From NCBI RefSeq assembly GCF_011386835.1, contig NC_088792.1, positions 226,017,894 to 226,081,893 of the forward strand: 64,000 nucleotides of DNA, given 5' to 3'. A model generated the notes under the pieces. It saw nothing but the letters and a program-made list of their open reading frames with translations, was not told the DNA's origin and did no database searches. Source of the DNA: Chrysemys picta bellii (Eukaryota; Chordata; Testudines; Emydidae). The translations under genes were made by a program, and so were the position numbers. Below, one piece after another: positions 23,641 through 35,172 of this stretch (the stretch's first letter is position 1; every line of letters starts with the position of its first letter).

Positions 23641-23929
23641 AGTATACCAATGTAAGCAAGATTAAACTCTAGTAGTACTGTTTTGAGTATTTATTATTAT
23701 GTTTCTATTTCTTACAATATATATGTGGATTATTAACAATTTCCTTTTGTTATTCCATTTCTTTCATTTTTGACTTGTTGGAGGCAGACAATTCAGCTAC
23801 ACACAATGTCAGCTAAAATAAATATATTAGCACAACCCAACCACAATCAAATGAGCCAAATAACTGATCAGAAAAGTGAAGGTAAAGCTAATAATTTAAG
23901 ACAGAGGTGATCAAATTGTTGGATTCATG

Positions 23930-24001
23930 GGCCATGTGTAGTGGCAGTATCATAATTTGTGAGGTTAAACTGTGGCATGATTATTGCTAATTGAAAACTT
24001 T
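23930..24001 (+). pseudogene. U4 spliceosomal snRNA pseudogene, 3'-truncated
   Basis: The segment matches the 5' part of U4 snRNA: GTGGCAGTAT near 23941, then 'GAGGTTAAACTGTGGCATGA' and the U6-pairing and downstream part 'TTATTGCTAATTGAAAACTT' up to 24001. Functional U4 is about 140-145 nt. Here the match stops after roughly 70 nt and the 3' stem-loop and Sm site are absent. This is typical of a retroposed, truncated copy. No snRNA promoter elements were seen. Confidence 0.82.
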
Positions 24002-24904
24002 AGCTGAGGCTCTCAACTGCAACATTCTCAAAGACGATGCACCTTTGCCCACATACTGAACTGCTCTTCAAGTCAATGATTCTTTACACCCTGGTGTAGC
24101 TTTCCTCTCATTTTCCACACTCCCTTCTGTTGATAACATGCTTCTGTTTTCCATAAGCGCATGCCAAACATTGGCCACACAGGAACAGAGGTGATTGTCA
24201 GTGGCTTGACTCTTCCTTTGATTGTCAGTGGCTTAACTCCTGTGCAAACAGATATTGGTTTCCCTCTAGTAGTTAGCCAGGCAGATGTAGTGGGCCCAAG
24301 GCACAGAAGCCCTGCACCCTGCAGGTCATTCAGTGTAAAAGGGGTGCACAACACTGACACCCTCTTTGCACAGATGTAAATCACTACATATGTAAATCAG
24401 CAATGAGTGAATACAGTGCTAGGTGTCTCTGTATAGTAAAAAAAATGACATCTGTTTTTTTGTTTTGTTTTATTTTAAATGAGAAATTCTGTCTGCTAAA
24501 GCATTAGGAGAGGCTTGTGAGTTTGTAATTACCAGAGAGCCGTTCAAGTGCAAAACTGATGTTTTTTAGAAAAAAATATTCTTAATTTTGTCCCCATTCA
24601 AACATTTACTTGAACACCACATTTTTTTTGTCTTTTGTCAGGATTTCTGCCCCCTATTAGATCAACAGTTTCTTCTTTGAAAAAACACATCTGGCTTCTA
24701 AAATCAGCCTGTCCATCAATGAAACAGATGGTTTTGAAAGGGAGACCAGAAGGTGGGATTGCAGATTAGGCTACAGGCATCTTTCCAAGTAGAATTTCCT
24801 TCATGGCGATTTTGAATGTTTGGAATATTGATAGATATTGAAATTCAGTTTCATACTTGGGCTGTGCATTGTGGAGCATTATTTTTTAAAGCTAGTCTAG
24901 AGTA
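24002..24904. other. Intergenic DNA, no feature recognised
   Basis: Two direct 'GATTGTCAGTGGCTTRACTC' motifs occur at about 24192 and 24219, a minor local duplication. Nothing else. Confidence 0.5.
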
Positions 24905-25330
24905 CATCATTGGTCCATCAAAGCTAGCATTCTGCTGCCAGTAGTGACCAGAGCCTGGTTGCAAATGGCAAAAACCAAAATACACAATATACACATAGTG
25001 CACTTGGGTATTGTGCAATGCTAACCTTATAAGAAAAAAGCCTTCCTGACTCCTTACAGGGTGATCAGTTTATGCCAGGAAGCATGACGTATACTTAATA
25101 ATACTTATTATACTTAATTATCTTAAATGCAAATGCTAGTAAGGGCCACATAAATTATCTATATCTTTTTAGAATTCAGTCATAAAATTCACTGTTTCAC
25201 TCAATGGTCTCTTGGGGCTGGGAATTTCATACATTGTATGAAATAATTTCTTTGTATTTGTTCTTCATTTAGCTGCTTTTAGCTAAGCAACCTCTTCTTG
25301 TATTCTGGGACTGGGAAAAAGCAGGGTGTG
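24905..25330 (-). repeat. Old CR1 3' UTR, antisense
   Basis: 'ATTGGTCCATCAAAGCTAGC', 'CTGCCAGTAGTGACCAGAGC' and 'GGTGATCAGTTTATGCCAGG' follow the order seen in antisense CR1 3' regions of reptiles. No coding part remains. Confidence 0.6.
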
Positions 25331-25780
25331 ACATTTTTTCACCATGCCCTATACCATAACTATAATACTAATCATTCTGATGGTCCAGTACTGGTTTGTG
25401 AGTTTAAGAATTAAAAAAAAATGAATGAATTGACAACAAAATACACAGTGAAAATGAACACCTTTGAGCACATATTTAAATCTTATTGGAGGAAATTCTA
25501 TCTGGGAATATGCCCATAGTCTATTCTGCAACCATTTTAAATCAACAGGATTTAAACGTGTGCTTAAGTGCTTTGCTGCCTAAGGTTGAATTGACACCTG
25601 TGTGCGGGACTTGGTGCTGATTCTATTCCATAAAATGGACCACAGCATGGCTCCTTATAGTTTTGAGAGTAGCAAACAGGTCTTGAAGACACAGCATAGA
25701 CCAGTTTAAAAGATTAATAATTACGGGTAGGTAATAACCACTTTTTTCTTCTTCTTCTCATTTTACCTAATTAGATGTCT
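25331..25780. other. Intergenic DNA, no feature recognised
   Basis: Only short, unidentifiable open frames. Confidence 0.5.
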
Positions 25781-25786
25781 ATGGCT

Positions 25787-25855
25787 CTGATCTTACACTA
25801 TTGAAGTCAATAGGAGTTTTGCTATTGACTTCAATGAGTGTAGGAACAAGCCCCC
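25787..25855. repeat. Palindromic short repeat with TTGAAGTCAATAGG core
   Basis: 'CTATTGAAGTCAATAGGAGT' is answered by 'CTATTGACTTCAATGAG' a few bases later, giving a strong local foldback. Same family as 26450-26518 and 15764-15868. Confidence 0.7.
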
Positions 25856-26449
25856 TGTCTTGTGCCAAAACAGCCTACTCCTGTTATCACTGCTTGATTC
25901 CAGTTGTTCCCCATAGTTTATTAACATCACTGGATTTTTCATTTCAGAAATTGGACTCTTACCCCTCAGTTCACTATGGAGCATGTTGGCTTCTCTAATT
26001 AACAGTAATGGGAGTAATGCACTCATGCTTCAAGCAGAAAAAAGAGCCCTTCGTTTTGCCCTGTGATCTGTTTTTTCAGCTTGCAGCCACCCCCTTTAAT
26101 TTACACTCTTGACAACTATCTCATCCTTATTCTCTCCTCCATCCGGCATTCATATTTCTCAGCTAATAGCTTCCCCATCTCTTTTCTATCCAATATGCTT
26201 TGATCTATTTTTTCACAGCTTGAACAAGGTGTCATTGTCAAACTGTGGCCTCCAATTTTGTTTTTCATTTTCCTGTGCATTTTGTCATTCTCCATTCATT
26301 AACAGAAGTCAGTGAGATTGAAGCATAGGCTTTGGGCTTTGCCAAAAAGGGATGGACGTAAGCTCATGCTTAACATTAAGCAGAGCTTCAGTGTTTTGCT
26401 GATCTGGGACCTGAGTGAGTGATTCTTCACATTCCTGCCTCCACACTGT
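25856..26449. other. Intergenic DNA, no feature recognised
   Basis: Pyrimidine-rich stretch around 26090-26300. No gene. Confidence 0.5.
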
Positions 26450-26518
26450 GGGGCCAGTCTTGCACTTTTGAAGTCAATGGGAGCTTCAAAGGGTACAGGA
26501 ACATCAGGCTCTAAATAC
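26450..26518. repeat. Palindromic short repeat with GAAGTCAATGGGAG core
   Basis: 'GGGGCCAGTCTTGCACTTTT' leads into 'GAAGTCAATGGGAGCTTC', followed by mirrored 'CATCAGGCTC'. A member of the dispersed foldback family. Confidence 0.65.
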
Positions 26519-27297
26519 TCCTTCAACCTCCTATGATCCTCCTCCTGGTCTTTTCTGTTGGGCAACAACCAGGAGAGAAAAAAAACCTTAAGTCCATTCA
26601 GTCATAGATTAGCTTTCATTGGATTTAAATATAATATAGTTTGCAGTTGGTTGAGAAACCTGTGGTGTCTCCTATAGTTATTGCAGCACAGCTACATATG
26701 AGTTGTTAGAAAAATAATAGCTTTTGTCCCTTTGTTTATATGTCTATTGTTATGGTATGCTCTAAGATAGATGAGCAAGGAATACATATGTATACAATTA
26801 CCAGTGGCCTTTCTTTTATATACATGTGAAATGTATTAACAGAGGCAATTTTATTGCCTCTTCCATAACCAGAAAAAATGTTGTTTCCCTCCTTGCCAAA
26901 ACACTGGCAAAAAAAACCAAACCAAACATCTGGCCACCTGCAGATGTTAAAATGCTTGGACATTGAAAACAAAATGACAAGCAACAGAAATCATTTAATT
27001 TGCCTCTTTGCTTACATGTAGAAAGAAAAATAACCTTCCGCTCTGCAGATGTCAAACTGAGTATGGGATGGGTATGTAAGTTAAAAAGAAAATACTCACC
27101 AACAGAGATCATTTCATTGGTAAGACAAAGTGAACAGCTAAAAGTTACAAGTGATTAAAATGGGACTGTACAGCGTCAAAGCAGAATAACCAGCACCAGC
27201 AAATCCTTAACAGAACAACTATACAAATATCGGTGACAAAGAATGTCATCACCACCAGAGTCCCCGGTGTCTCCATTGGCAAAAGGTAACATATAGT
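26519..27297. other. Intergenic DNA, no feature recognised
   Basis: AT-rich with no recognisable element. Confidence 0.5.
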
Positions 27298-27370
27298 GGG
27301 CCAGATCCTCAGCTAGTGTAAATGAAAATCAGAGAGCTACATCAATTTACACCAGTTGAGAATCTGGCCC
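27298..27370. repeat. Near-perfect palindromic short repeat (73 bp)
   Basis: The left arm GGGCCAGATCCTCAGCTAGT and the right arm (reverse complement GGGCCAGATTCTCAACTGGT) pair over almost the whole length, continuing through GTAAAT/ATTTAC. It is the best-preserved member of this family here and a likely MITE. Confidence 0.8.
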
Positions 27371-27429
27371 AAAGGCTATTATACTACTAGCCTGGCTGTT
27401 GAAATACCCTGACCAAGTGATTCTCACTC

Positions 27430-28160
27430 TTGCTTGAGAAATTCTTCATCCATTTCTGCCTCTGTGGTCCCTCACTTGTGGATCACCCTCTTTTCTTTCC
27501 CAAACACTAGAATACAGCACTTAGAAATCATGGTGATAATGTATCCAATAGCAAAATCACTGTGCTTGGTTTGGATCCTTTCGGATGTATATTGTGCTAC
27601 CATTCTGCACTTGATGGGATGGAAGCTGAAGCAACACCTGTCAAGGCTGGTGTAATCAGTATATGGTTTAATAAGCCAAGGGATCTCTGAAAATTACAGG
27701 GTGGATGGACGCCCAACTGCTGTCCATGGTGTGTGAAGATTGCCATTCTGACTGCGTTGAAAAAAGACACAATCCCTGAAAATTCTGTCAGTTTATGTAA
27801 ATATCTAGGACTTGGCATCAACAATCCACTAAGGCTTGCATCACAAGGGAGCGGTAGTCTTTGCAGTTCATATATTCCATAGATCGATGAGATCTGCCCA
27901 GAATGGGCATCAGCACAATTTGGGAAGCCAAGTTGTTCAAACCCCTCTGTGATTGGATACACATGGTGCACCTTGATCATATGCAGTGATTTATGCAATG
28001 TTAGTCAAATCCCTAGTGCAACCACCACTGCTGCAGACTTCTCAGACTCCACTGTGGACTTCTCAACTTCAAGCTGAACAATCACGTAGCCAGTTTTCAT
28101 ACTCGCCGTTCGCCACCGGTGAGCAATGCTTTCATTTTAGTGGTCTGATGCTGTAATATC
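27430..28160 (-). pseudogene. Harbinger-type transposase pseudogene
   Basis: Read from high to low coordinate on the minus strand, separate frames match a PIF/Harbinger (HARBI1-like) DDE transposase in order. First is a degraded helix-turn-helix-like 'VEKSTVESEKSAAVVV' (about 28050). Then comes 'GFEQLGFPNCADAHSG' (about 27890-27950), the counterpart of the family's 'FPNCxGAIDGTH', in which the catalytic Asp is not kept. Next is 'EYMNCKDYRSLVMQALVD' (about 27825-27875, like 'EYINRKGYYSMVLQALVD'), and finally 'KCRMVAQYT' (about 27586-27612) with 'TMISKCCIL' (like 'ISACCxLHN'). Frames switch repeatedly and stops intervene. Terminal repeats were not found. Confidence 0.78.
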
Positions 28161-28640
28161 AGGGTGATAAACGCAGAGGCAGAATGACATTTAGGATGAA
28201 GGTGTGATCCTGGGAACTAGCCCTGAAGCCCTTGGTCAGTCCCAAATAAGTTGTTCAGCCCTCATTTGGGAAATTCTGCAGCTGCTGCTGCCTTTCCCAG
28301 GGCTCCAGCACAACCCTGTCCCAGAGAGGTTATGGCCCAAACATATTTGGTCAGCCCTATAAAAATGCGTGCAAAATAAAGCTTGGCGCCAGTTTGCATT
28401 AGGGAAGGAGCTGCCTGAGCATCTCTCCAGCAGGTGCAGCTGCAAGTTCATAAGATGTTCTTGCTCTTTGCAGCCCTCAAACTCTTCCATCTCCAGGCAT
28501 CATTGCTTCAGTAGCTGCAGCAATTCCAGCTCTTCAACCACCGATTTGGCTCTCTGATGAAAGAGAAAGCTCTGATCCTCCAAGATGGCCTCCATTTGGG
28601 GATATGTTCCAGAAATGGCAGTGGTTGCTGTTGGGTGCTG
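28161..28640. other. Possible upstream part of the Harbinger element
   Basis: Minus-strand frames are Leu/Glu-rich and could be the degraded N-terminal part of the transposase ORF or a companion ORF. I cannot match it convincingly. Confidence 0.3.
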
Positions 28641-28644
28641 AGAT

Positions 28645-28736
28645 ATTGTGAAAGCGGGGGGCTGGACTTGATGACCTTTCAAGGTCCCTTCCAGTTCTAG
28701 GAGATACAATATCTCCATTTATTTATTTATTTATTG
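28645..28736 (+). repeat. CR1/SINE 3' tail
   Basis: 'GGGGGCTGGACTTGATGACC' and 'CAAGGTCCCTTCCAGTTCTA' are the classic 3' tail shared by CR1 LINEs and the SINEs they mobilise. It ends in an ATTT microsatellite near 28720-28736. The body is absent, as in 5'-truncated insertions. Confidence 0.8.
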
Positions 28737-29446
28737 ACCCAGTCTCCCAGGATTTTCTTCACGCTACAAAACCTTGCAGGATCTTCTTCAACCTCCTGGT
28801 TCAAGGAGCTGCACTGTGATCTGTGGTTAACAAAACACAGTGTAGTATTGCTGCAGTGGTTACAGAGAACACTGTGTATGGTTATGGTGCACCGTGTGCA
28901 CTCAAAACTGGATGGTTAGTGTGGACACACTGCACTGCTGCAAGTTGCTCGTGTTCAATCAAGGAATTCAAGATGCAGTGGTGCAATATTCTAGGATAGA
29001 CAAGCCTTGGAGTTAGTATGCTCTAAACTCTAGCACTGCATCTAATAGAGCTGTGTGATTTCACTAGTTATTGTTACTCTTTTACAGGATTATAGGTGCC
29101 ATGTTAAATTCTATTCAATAGTGACAGCAAAGGTAGCCTTAAATCAGTCTCCAAGAGCAGGACCATCACACGGAACTTACTTCATAATTTTCTTGAGCAT
29201 TATCTCTTAGACATACACCAAGATACTACTGACAGTCACTCTACAAGCTCTTTCAGAGAATGATCCACCTTTACAATCTCCCTAATTTTTTTCTTTAAAT
29301 TTGTGTTAGAATTTTCTTTACTCACTTGTACCAAAAATGTGACCTGTGAGAATTTGTTGTCTCTCCTCACAGTGCTTTTATCCATTCTCTCTCTGTTCAG
29401 GCATATAAGCGCCTCAGGCACTTAGTTTTTGGAGACTTGTTATTAG
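28737..29446. other. Intergenic DNA, no feature recognised
   Basis: No supported feature. Confidence 0.5.
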
Positions 29447-29450
29447 CTAT

Positions 29451-30111
29451 TGTGACAAAGTTCCTCCTCTATCTTGGTGGGTCCTGCGCCTATTGGTGGA
29501 TTTTCTTGCCTCAGAGATTCACCATGTGGGTTGGGGAACAGCCCAGAGACCTACCCCTCTGGAAGAACCCACAGTCCAGGTCAATTGGGAGGTTTGGGGG
29601 GAACCCAGGCCCGCCCTGTACTCCGGGTTCCAGCCCAGGGCCCTGTGGACTGCAGCTGTCTATAGTGCCTCCTGCAACAGCTGCATGTCAGCTACAACTC
29701 CCTGGGCTACTTCCCCATGGCCTCCTCCAAACACCTTCAGTATTCTTACCACAGGACCTTCCTCCTGGTGCCTGATAATGCTTGTGCTCCTCAGTCCTCC
29801 AGCAGCACACACTCTCAGCTCCTTGCGCCTCTTGCTCCCAGTTCCTCACACTCACCCCACAAACTGAAGTGAGCTCTTTTTAAAACCCAGGTGCCCTGAT
29901 TAGCCTGCCTTAATTGATTCTGGAAGCTTCTTCTTAATTGGCTCCAGGTGTCCTAATTAGCGTGCCTGCCTTAACTGGTTCTAGCAGGTTCCTGATTACT
30001 CTAGTGCAGCCCCTGCTCTGGTCACTCAGGGAACAGAAAACTACTAATCCAGTGACCAGTATATTTGCCCTCTACCAGACTCCTGTACCCCACTGGTATG
30101 GGTCTGTCACA
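29451..30111 (-). mobile_element. Solo LTR (661 bp) with 4-bp target duplication
   Basis: The ends are a perfect 7-bp inverted pair TGTGACA/TGTCACA. The flanks carry the 4-bp direct duplication CTAT (29447-29450 and 30112-30115). No internal coding region is attached, so this is a solo LTR left by recombination. Minus orientation is inferred from a TTTAAAAAG-type promoter-like motif (about 29876-29886, reading TTTTAAAAAGAGCTC on the minus strand). Length and duplication suit a Ty3/gypsy LTR, and similar LTRs are remembered from turtles. Confidence 0.82.
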
Positions 30112-30115
30112 CTAT

Positions 30116-30600
30116 CTAGCCTCCATGACTGCACTTCCCTTTTGGTTTTAAGGAAAATTGCTCACTTATAATTATTTCTCCCTAAATGTAATGTGGACAC
30201 TATTAGAGACCCACAGCATTCAACCTACTCTTCTACTTCTTTGTACTTGTGTAAAGCCCCGCTGTCTGGGGGGGGGGGGGGTGGAGGGCAGGAGGAGGAA
30301 CAGTACAATAACCTTGTGATGGCTGATCTCAACTGCGGAAGAGTGAGCTGGAAATGGGTCAGGGAACTCTGTGAAAGTTCAATCTTCTGGCCAAAACTGA
30401 TTAGCTGGAGGAGTTCTCCAATCAAAAACCTGGAAGGACACTATAAATTCTGTGAGACCAGGAGGGGGCGGATTATATTTAGGGAGAGATAAAGACCCCA
30501 CAGCAGAAATCACACTCAACTGGCATTGATTAAAATGTTGTCAGAAATGTAGTTTGGGTGGTGTTCATGTTGATATATAGTACACAACATGAACAACATT
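30116..30600. other. Intergenic DNA with a G-run
   Basis: Contains a 12-G run at about 30268 and a small perfect inverted repeat (TGTTCATGTTG/CAACATGAACA, about 30561-30595). No gene. Confidence 0.5.
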
Positions 30601-30850
30601 AGTCAATATTTATTATTATTAATTATTATTATTATTATTTTGTTATTAATGTTACAACAACATCTAGAAGCCTCAACTGAGATCAGGGCCCCCTTGTGCT
30701 AGGACTGATGAGAGACAGCACCTGCACCAAAGAGCTCTCAGTCTAAACTTCCAGCGGTAGTGGAAGCAAAGGTAAAGTGACTTGTCTAAGGGCACACGGC
30801 AGAGCCAGCATTAGACTATGAGTGCTCTATCCCCTGCTCTTTCCTACTAG
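30601..30850 (-). repeat. MIR-like SINE/LINE tail, antisense
   Basis: Starts with an (ATT)n tract, then 'CCAAAGAGCTCTCAGTCTAA' and 'GTGACTTGTCTAAGGGCACA'. These are antisense forms of the 'TTGTAAGCTCTTTGG' tail and the 'TTGGGCAAGTCAC' core of MIR-type elements. Degraded but in the expected order. Confidence 0.65.
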
Positions 30851-33800
30851 TTATCACTGTGGTACAGATACAGGCAGTCAAGAAGGCTTTGTTTGTGTTC
30901 TCGCTACAATATTGAGATTGAGCTAATAGAATCTGGCAATGTGAGAGGCTGGTCTCATCTTAACCTTACAGAAACATATGGATGTCTCTTGAGAAGGGCA
31001 GGAGTTTTAGAGTGACCAACTTCCTCAGCCCATCTGCACTGGGCTAATGTTGACTGCCTGGTATTAGGTTCAGTGCTCTGCGATGTTAACTTTCAGGAAA
31101 GTGGCTCACTTATTGCATTCAAAGTTACTCCATGCAGGGTGGTGACCTGCATTAATTTTGTGGCCTTCAAATACTACTGAACAATTTCTCATGTGATCTT
31201 TTGATGGGGCGCCTGACAGCCGGCACTTGTGCTTAGACATGTTCAAGTGCTGCATTGTCTCCTGTTAGCAAAGTCATTACTGCATGTGAGGGTGTCACTG
31301 CTGTACTGTCAAGGAGTTAATTTCTCTTGGAAAAATACAAATCTCCTTGTTTGGACCAGACTTGCATTTAATTTGTCAAACTATGCACACAGGGCTAGCC
31401 ATTATCCTTTCTAGGGAATGGTGATTAGATCTGTACATAGGTTGGGGGTCTAATCTATGTTTTATACAGTGATAATATATATTATAACCTCCTTTGCTTT
31501 ATGTTTTTCTAGCAATACAATCTATCAGCCACTCTATCTACTTCGCTAACTAGGCTGAGGGTTCGGGGGGATTTGTATACTGTAACTCATAAATCTCCTC
31601 CCTGATTAGCCCTGCATCTACATTCACAAATTGTTTCTAGTATTCTTAGTCTTATTATTTATTTATTATTATTGTAATATGTAACAATACAGTTATTAAT
31701 ATTATTATTAGGGAGTATTTATAGACTCACAGTAGGACCATGATGTCAGCTCTCAGCACTAGCATCATCGTCCTGCCGTGCTCCCCTGATATTGTGAGCT
31801 GCTGAAGAACTGCTTCTGTGTGCTAATCATACTAGGCAGGGAGCCTGATCTCCCACTTGACATACATTAAAAAAAAAAACCTTTAAAGAAACAAATTGAT
31901 GGAGTAAGCATGGGGCTTTCTCCACCACGGAAGAACCAGTGGGGAATGGAGGGACTCTTTGGGGAACCTCCTCTGTCTCTGTCTGTGAGCACTGGCGGTT
32001 TTAAGGAGTGAGTGAAGGCACCACACGCCTACTCCAAGGTCCACTGACATCAATGTTAAGGCACCCACTGATGCCAAAGGTCATTGGATTGTGTTCCAGG
32101 TTGAGAGGCAGAGGGCTCCCCTTGCAATGAGCACAGCTTATTTTTGTAGGGGCCAGGAGGCACCGTCGGGAGAAAATCCTCACCCCAGAAGAAAGATTTG
32201 AGGGACAGAAAGGTTCAGAGGGTGGTGGGGAGGAGATATTCCTGGCCTGGCCTGTTCTGGGGTCGCGATGACTAGTGGATGTCCTGGGAGGGTGGTGCAT
32301 AGCTGTCAACCCAGTAATTCAGGCCGATGGAACTTATAGACTCCACAAGTCAAATAACTCAAAAATTCTCTCCTTTTATTAAAAAAAAAAATCTAGGCCA
32401 TGAAATGTAAAATATCTGCATTCACACAATGTGAAATTTGCCTAGTTAAAATCACAAAAAGTCAAGAAATGCAAAAGTTAAGATCCCCTCAGCAGCATTG
32501 GCTTGGCTGCAGAACACTTTGTAGTATAGTCTGTATTTTTGTTTTTCTGGTTTCATGTGTAGCTTATATTCTGTATTACTTTTTATGCAATCAAATGTCT
32601 ATTGGAAAACATATGTGAAGCTCAGTGCAGCTGAGTTAATGCTACTATTGGAAGCTTAATTTTTGCATACCCTATTTTTTTTTTTTAATTTTTAACTGTG
32701 CAAACTTAATATAGCATTAATACAGCGGGTTGGATTTAATAAAAGTTTGAGCTGAAACAGAATCAAGTGAGTTCTGGCAGTTCAGCCGTGGCTGTACTGA
32801 TTTACAGGCAAGGGAAAAAGGGAAGAAGGAAGCTCAAGATCATGGCTTTTTAGTTGTGGGAGCAGAGTTAAATTCTGATTTGAAGAGTAAAATCAGAGCC
32901 AGGGCCAATGGGTGAAGGAACTTTTACTCAGCAGAAGAACCTCCTTCTCTGAAACATTCAGCAGCAAGAAGTTATGGTTTAGCCAGGAACTGGCAAAGTG
33001 TGGCTAGAGGGGAGACGCAGGGCTCAGAGTTCAAAGTAATGGAGAGTTGGACAGTCAACTCGGTGTAGAGGAGATCTCCAGAGATGAAAACACCACTGAG
33101 TTCTGCCATTTTGAGGAAACAGAGGAATGAAAATGGTCAAGGAACGAGCCCAGCGGAGCTCTGTAACAGAAAGAATGATAGCCACAGGGGAAGGTATAAA
33201 GCCGAGTGGAAATTCCAGCAGATTCCATGAAAATCCTTCTTCTGGTCTATTTTCATTTCTAAGAGCCCTTGGATACTGAACTCCAGGAACTGGTAGATCA
33301 ACAGACTCTTGCTCTGTTCCAAACCCGCTGGAACCAGTAGGAGCCAGTTGAAAACTTTAAATTGGAACTTGAGCGAAGACCATTTTTTAAAAACTTCAAG
33401 ATTTAGGGTGAGACGTTGGCCCCTGCTAAGCCTTCTTTTTGCCACTCTTGTGGTGCAAAGATACCTTAAGTCTGGTTTAACAACTACCACCAGGATTCAC
33501 TTGGCATCTGGGAACCTTAGGTGCTAGAGCTTTGGCCTAGCCACACTCTAACCCCAGTCCCATTGTAGGGGACAGATTGGGGACATGGCTAGAATGCTGC
33601 TGCATTCCATCCCTGGATGGGGGCTGTTGCAGCCAGGCGAAGTTTAAAGCAGATCCACGGCTGCTCTAATCTGTGCTGGGGGGGTCAAACCAGTGCCAGA
33701 ATGAGTTGGGGGAAGGAGAAGCGACAGGTGGTAGAAAACTACTTTTGCCCACTCTCCTCAGCTGTGTTGAGTGCTGCTCCAGCAGAACTCAGGAGCTAAC

Positions 33801-34738
33801 CCTTAGAACTTGAACTGTTAGAAAAGAGAGCTGGAAACACCATCTTAATGCTCGAAGTACCCAAGAAGCATTAAATGAGTCTCCGCATGGGAATAACTGC
33901 ACTCCTAGGGATAATTGTTTGCAAGATCAAAGTGATTGATAGTATCAAAAGCTGCACGGAGCCCAAGTAGGAACAGAATGGAGAGTGTCGGTGATCACAG
34001 GAAAGGAGAAGCAGAGAAGGGCAATCTGAGAATTGTGATATGTTCAAAAGTACAAATGATACAATGCTGGTGAAATGCCTAACTTGGAGGAGCAACAGCT
34101 GGTGAAATCTGAGAGGTGCACATTTTGAAAACAAAGTTTGGCTGCTTTATTCCCTATACATCAGGTCTGTGGCAATGTAGTTTTGCATCAGCACATACAA
34201 GCATATGGAAAATAAGCCCCTTACGACATTAGGGAGAAGCTATCCTCAGATGTCTCTGTAATGTAACCAAAGGTATTTAAAAATGTGCTATGTCATGAAA
34301 ATGTAGCGTATGGCAACTCCTGATCAGAGTTCAGCAGAAGAGCACACGGAGAGAGCTCTCTCTGGAAAAAACATCTTGCTCAATGCCATGACATCTGAAC
34401 ATTGCAAGTACAGACCTACAGAACAATAAATAAAATGCCGACACAATATTATTTTTAATTTGAGCTTTCAAATCGATATCAGAGGTTACCTCTTCTCTTT
34501 TCATGTACATGTTGTTCAGAAACATAGAATAATATGGAAATCCCCAGAATTAAAGCACCTAAATCAGCTGACTTATGGCTGAATTACCAAAAAAGACTTT
34601 TGAAAGTCTGAAATTGAAGTAATAAATAATACATATAATAATAAGAATAAGAATTAATAAATCCTTCTACTCTAGCTATGGGGTTACTTACTACACTGTT
34701 TTTGATTGGAATTAGGACAGAGTTCCTGGAGACTATCC
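30851..34738. other. Long intergenic stretch, few recognisable elements
   Basis: Simple ATT-rich DNA lies at 31650-31715, and short A or T runs near 31870, 32380 and 32680. Open frames up to 117 codons (33137-33490, minus) have no recognisable domain. Parts of 32760-34130 have the feel of an old dispersed repeat ('AAAGCTGCACGGAGCCCAAG' near 33948), but I cannot assign a family. Confidence 0.45.
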
Positions 34739-34747
34739 TGTTTCAAT

Positions 34748-35164
34748 CGGGGCCGGCTCTGGCTTTTTTGCCGCCCCAGGCAAAAAAGCCACCGGCGCCC
34801 CCCCCCCCACGCGGCAGGGGAGGGCGCCAAAGGGGGGAGGACACCGGTGGCCAGAGCGCCGGGGGGAGGGTGGCGAGCCCTGGCCAGGGCTCCGCTCTCC
34901 CCGGCAGCCAGAGCGCCGGGGGAGGGCGGCGAGCCCCGGCCAGGGCTCCGCTCTCCCCGGCAGCCAGAGCGCCGGGGGAGGGCGGCGAGCCCCGGCCAGG
35001 GCTCCGCTCTCCCCGGCAGCCAGAGCGCCGGGGGGAGGGCGGCGAGCCCCAGCCGTGGCCCCGCTCTCCCCGGCGGCCGGAGCTGGAGCGCCGCACCGCG
35101 CCGCCCCCTTCCAGGTGCCGCCCCAAGCACAAGCTTGGTAGGCTGGTGCCTGGAGCCGGCCCTG
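34748..35164. mobile_element. hAT-type MITE (417 bp) carrying CpG-rich minisatellite
   Basis: Begins CGGGGCCGGCTCTGGC and ends with the inverted GAGCCGGCCCTG. The perfect 8-bp duplication GTTTCAAT lies at 34740-34747 and 35165-35172. The core (34850-35075) is four tandem units of 56-57 bp, very rich in CpG. Both strands stay open in several frames for up to about 180 codons purely because of this composition. Same family as 53458-53815. Confidence 0.92.
34850..35075. repeat. Tandem 56-57-bp CpG-rich units (4 copies)
   Basis: Units start at about 34850, 34907, 34963 and 35019, each beginning GCCAGAGCGCCGGGGG and ending CGCTCTCCCCGGCA. They are nearly identical except the last, which suggests recent local amplification. 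Confidence 0.92.
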
Positions 35165-35172
35165 GTTTCAAT

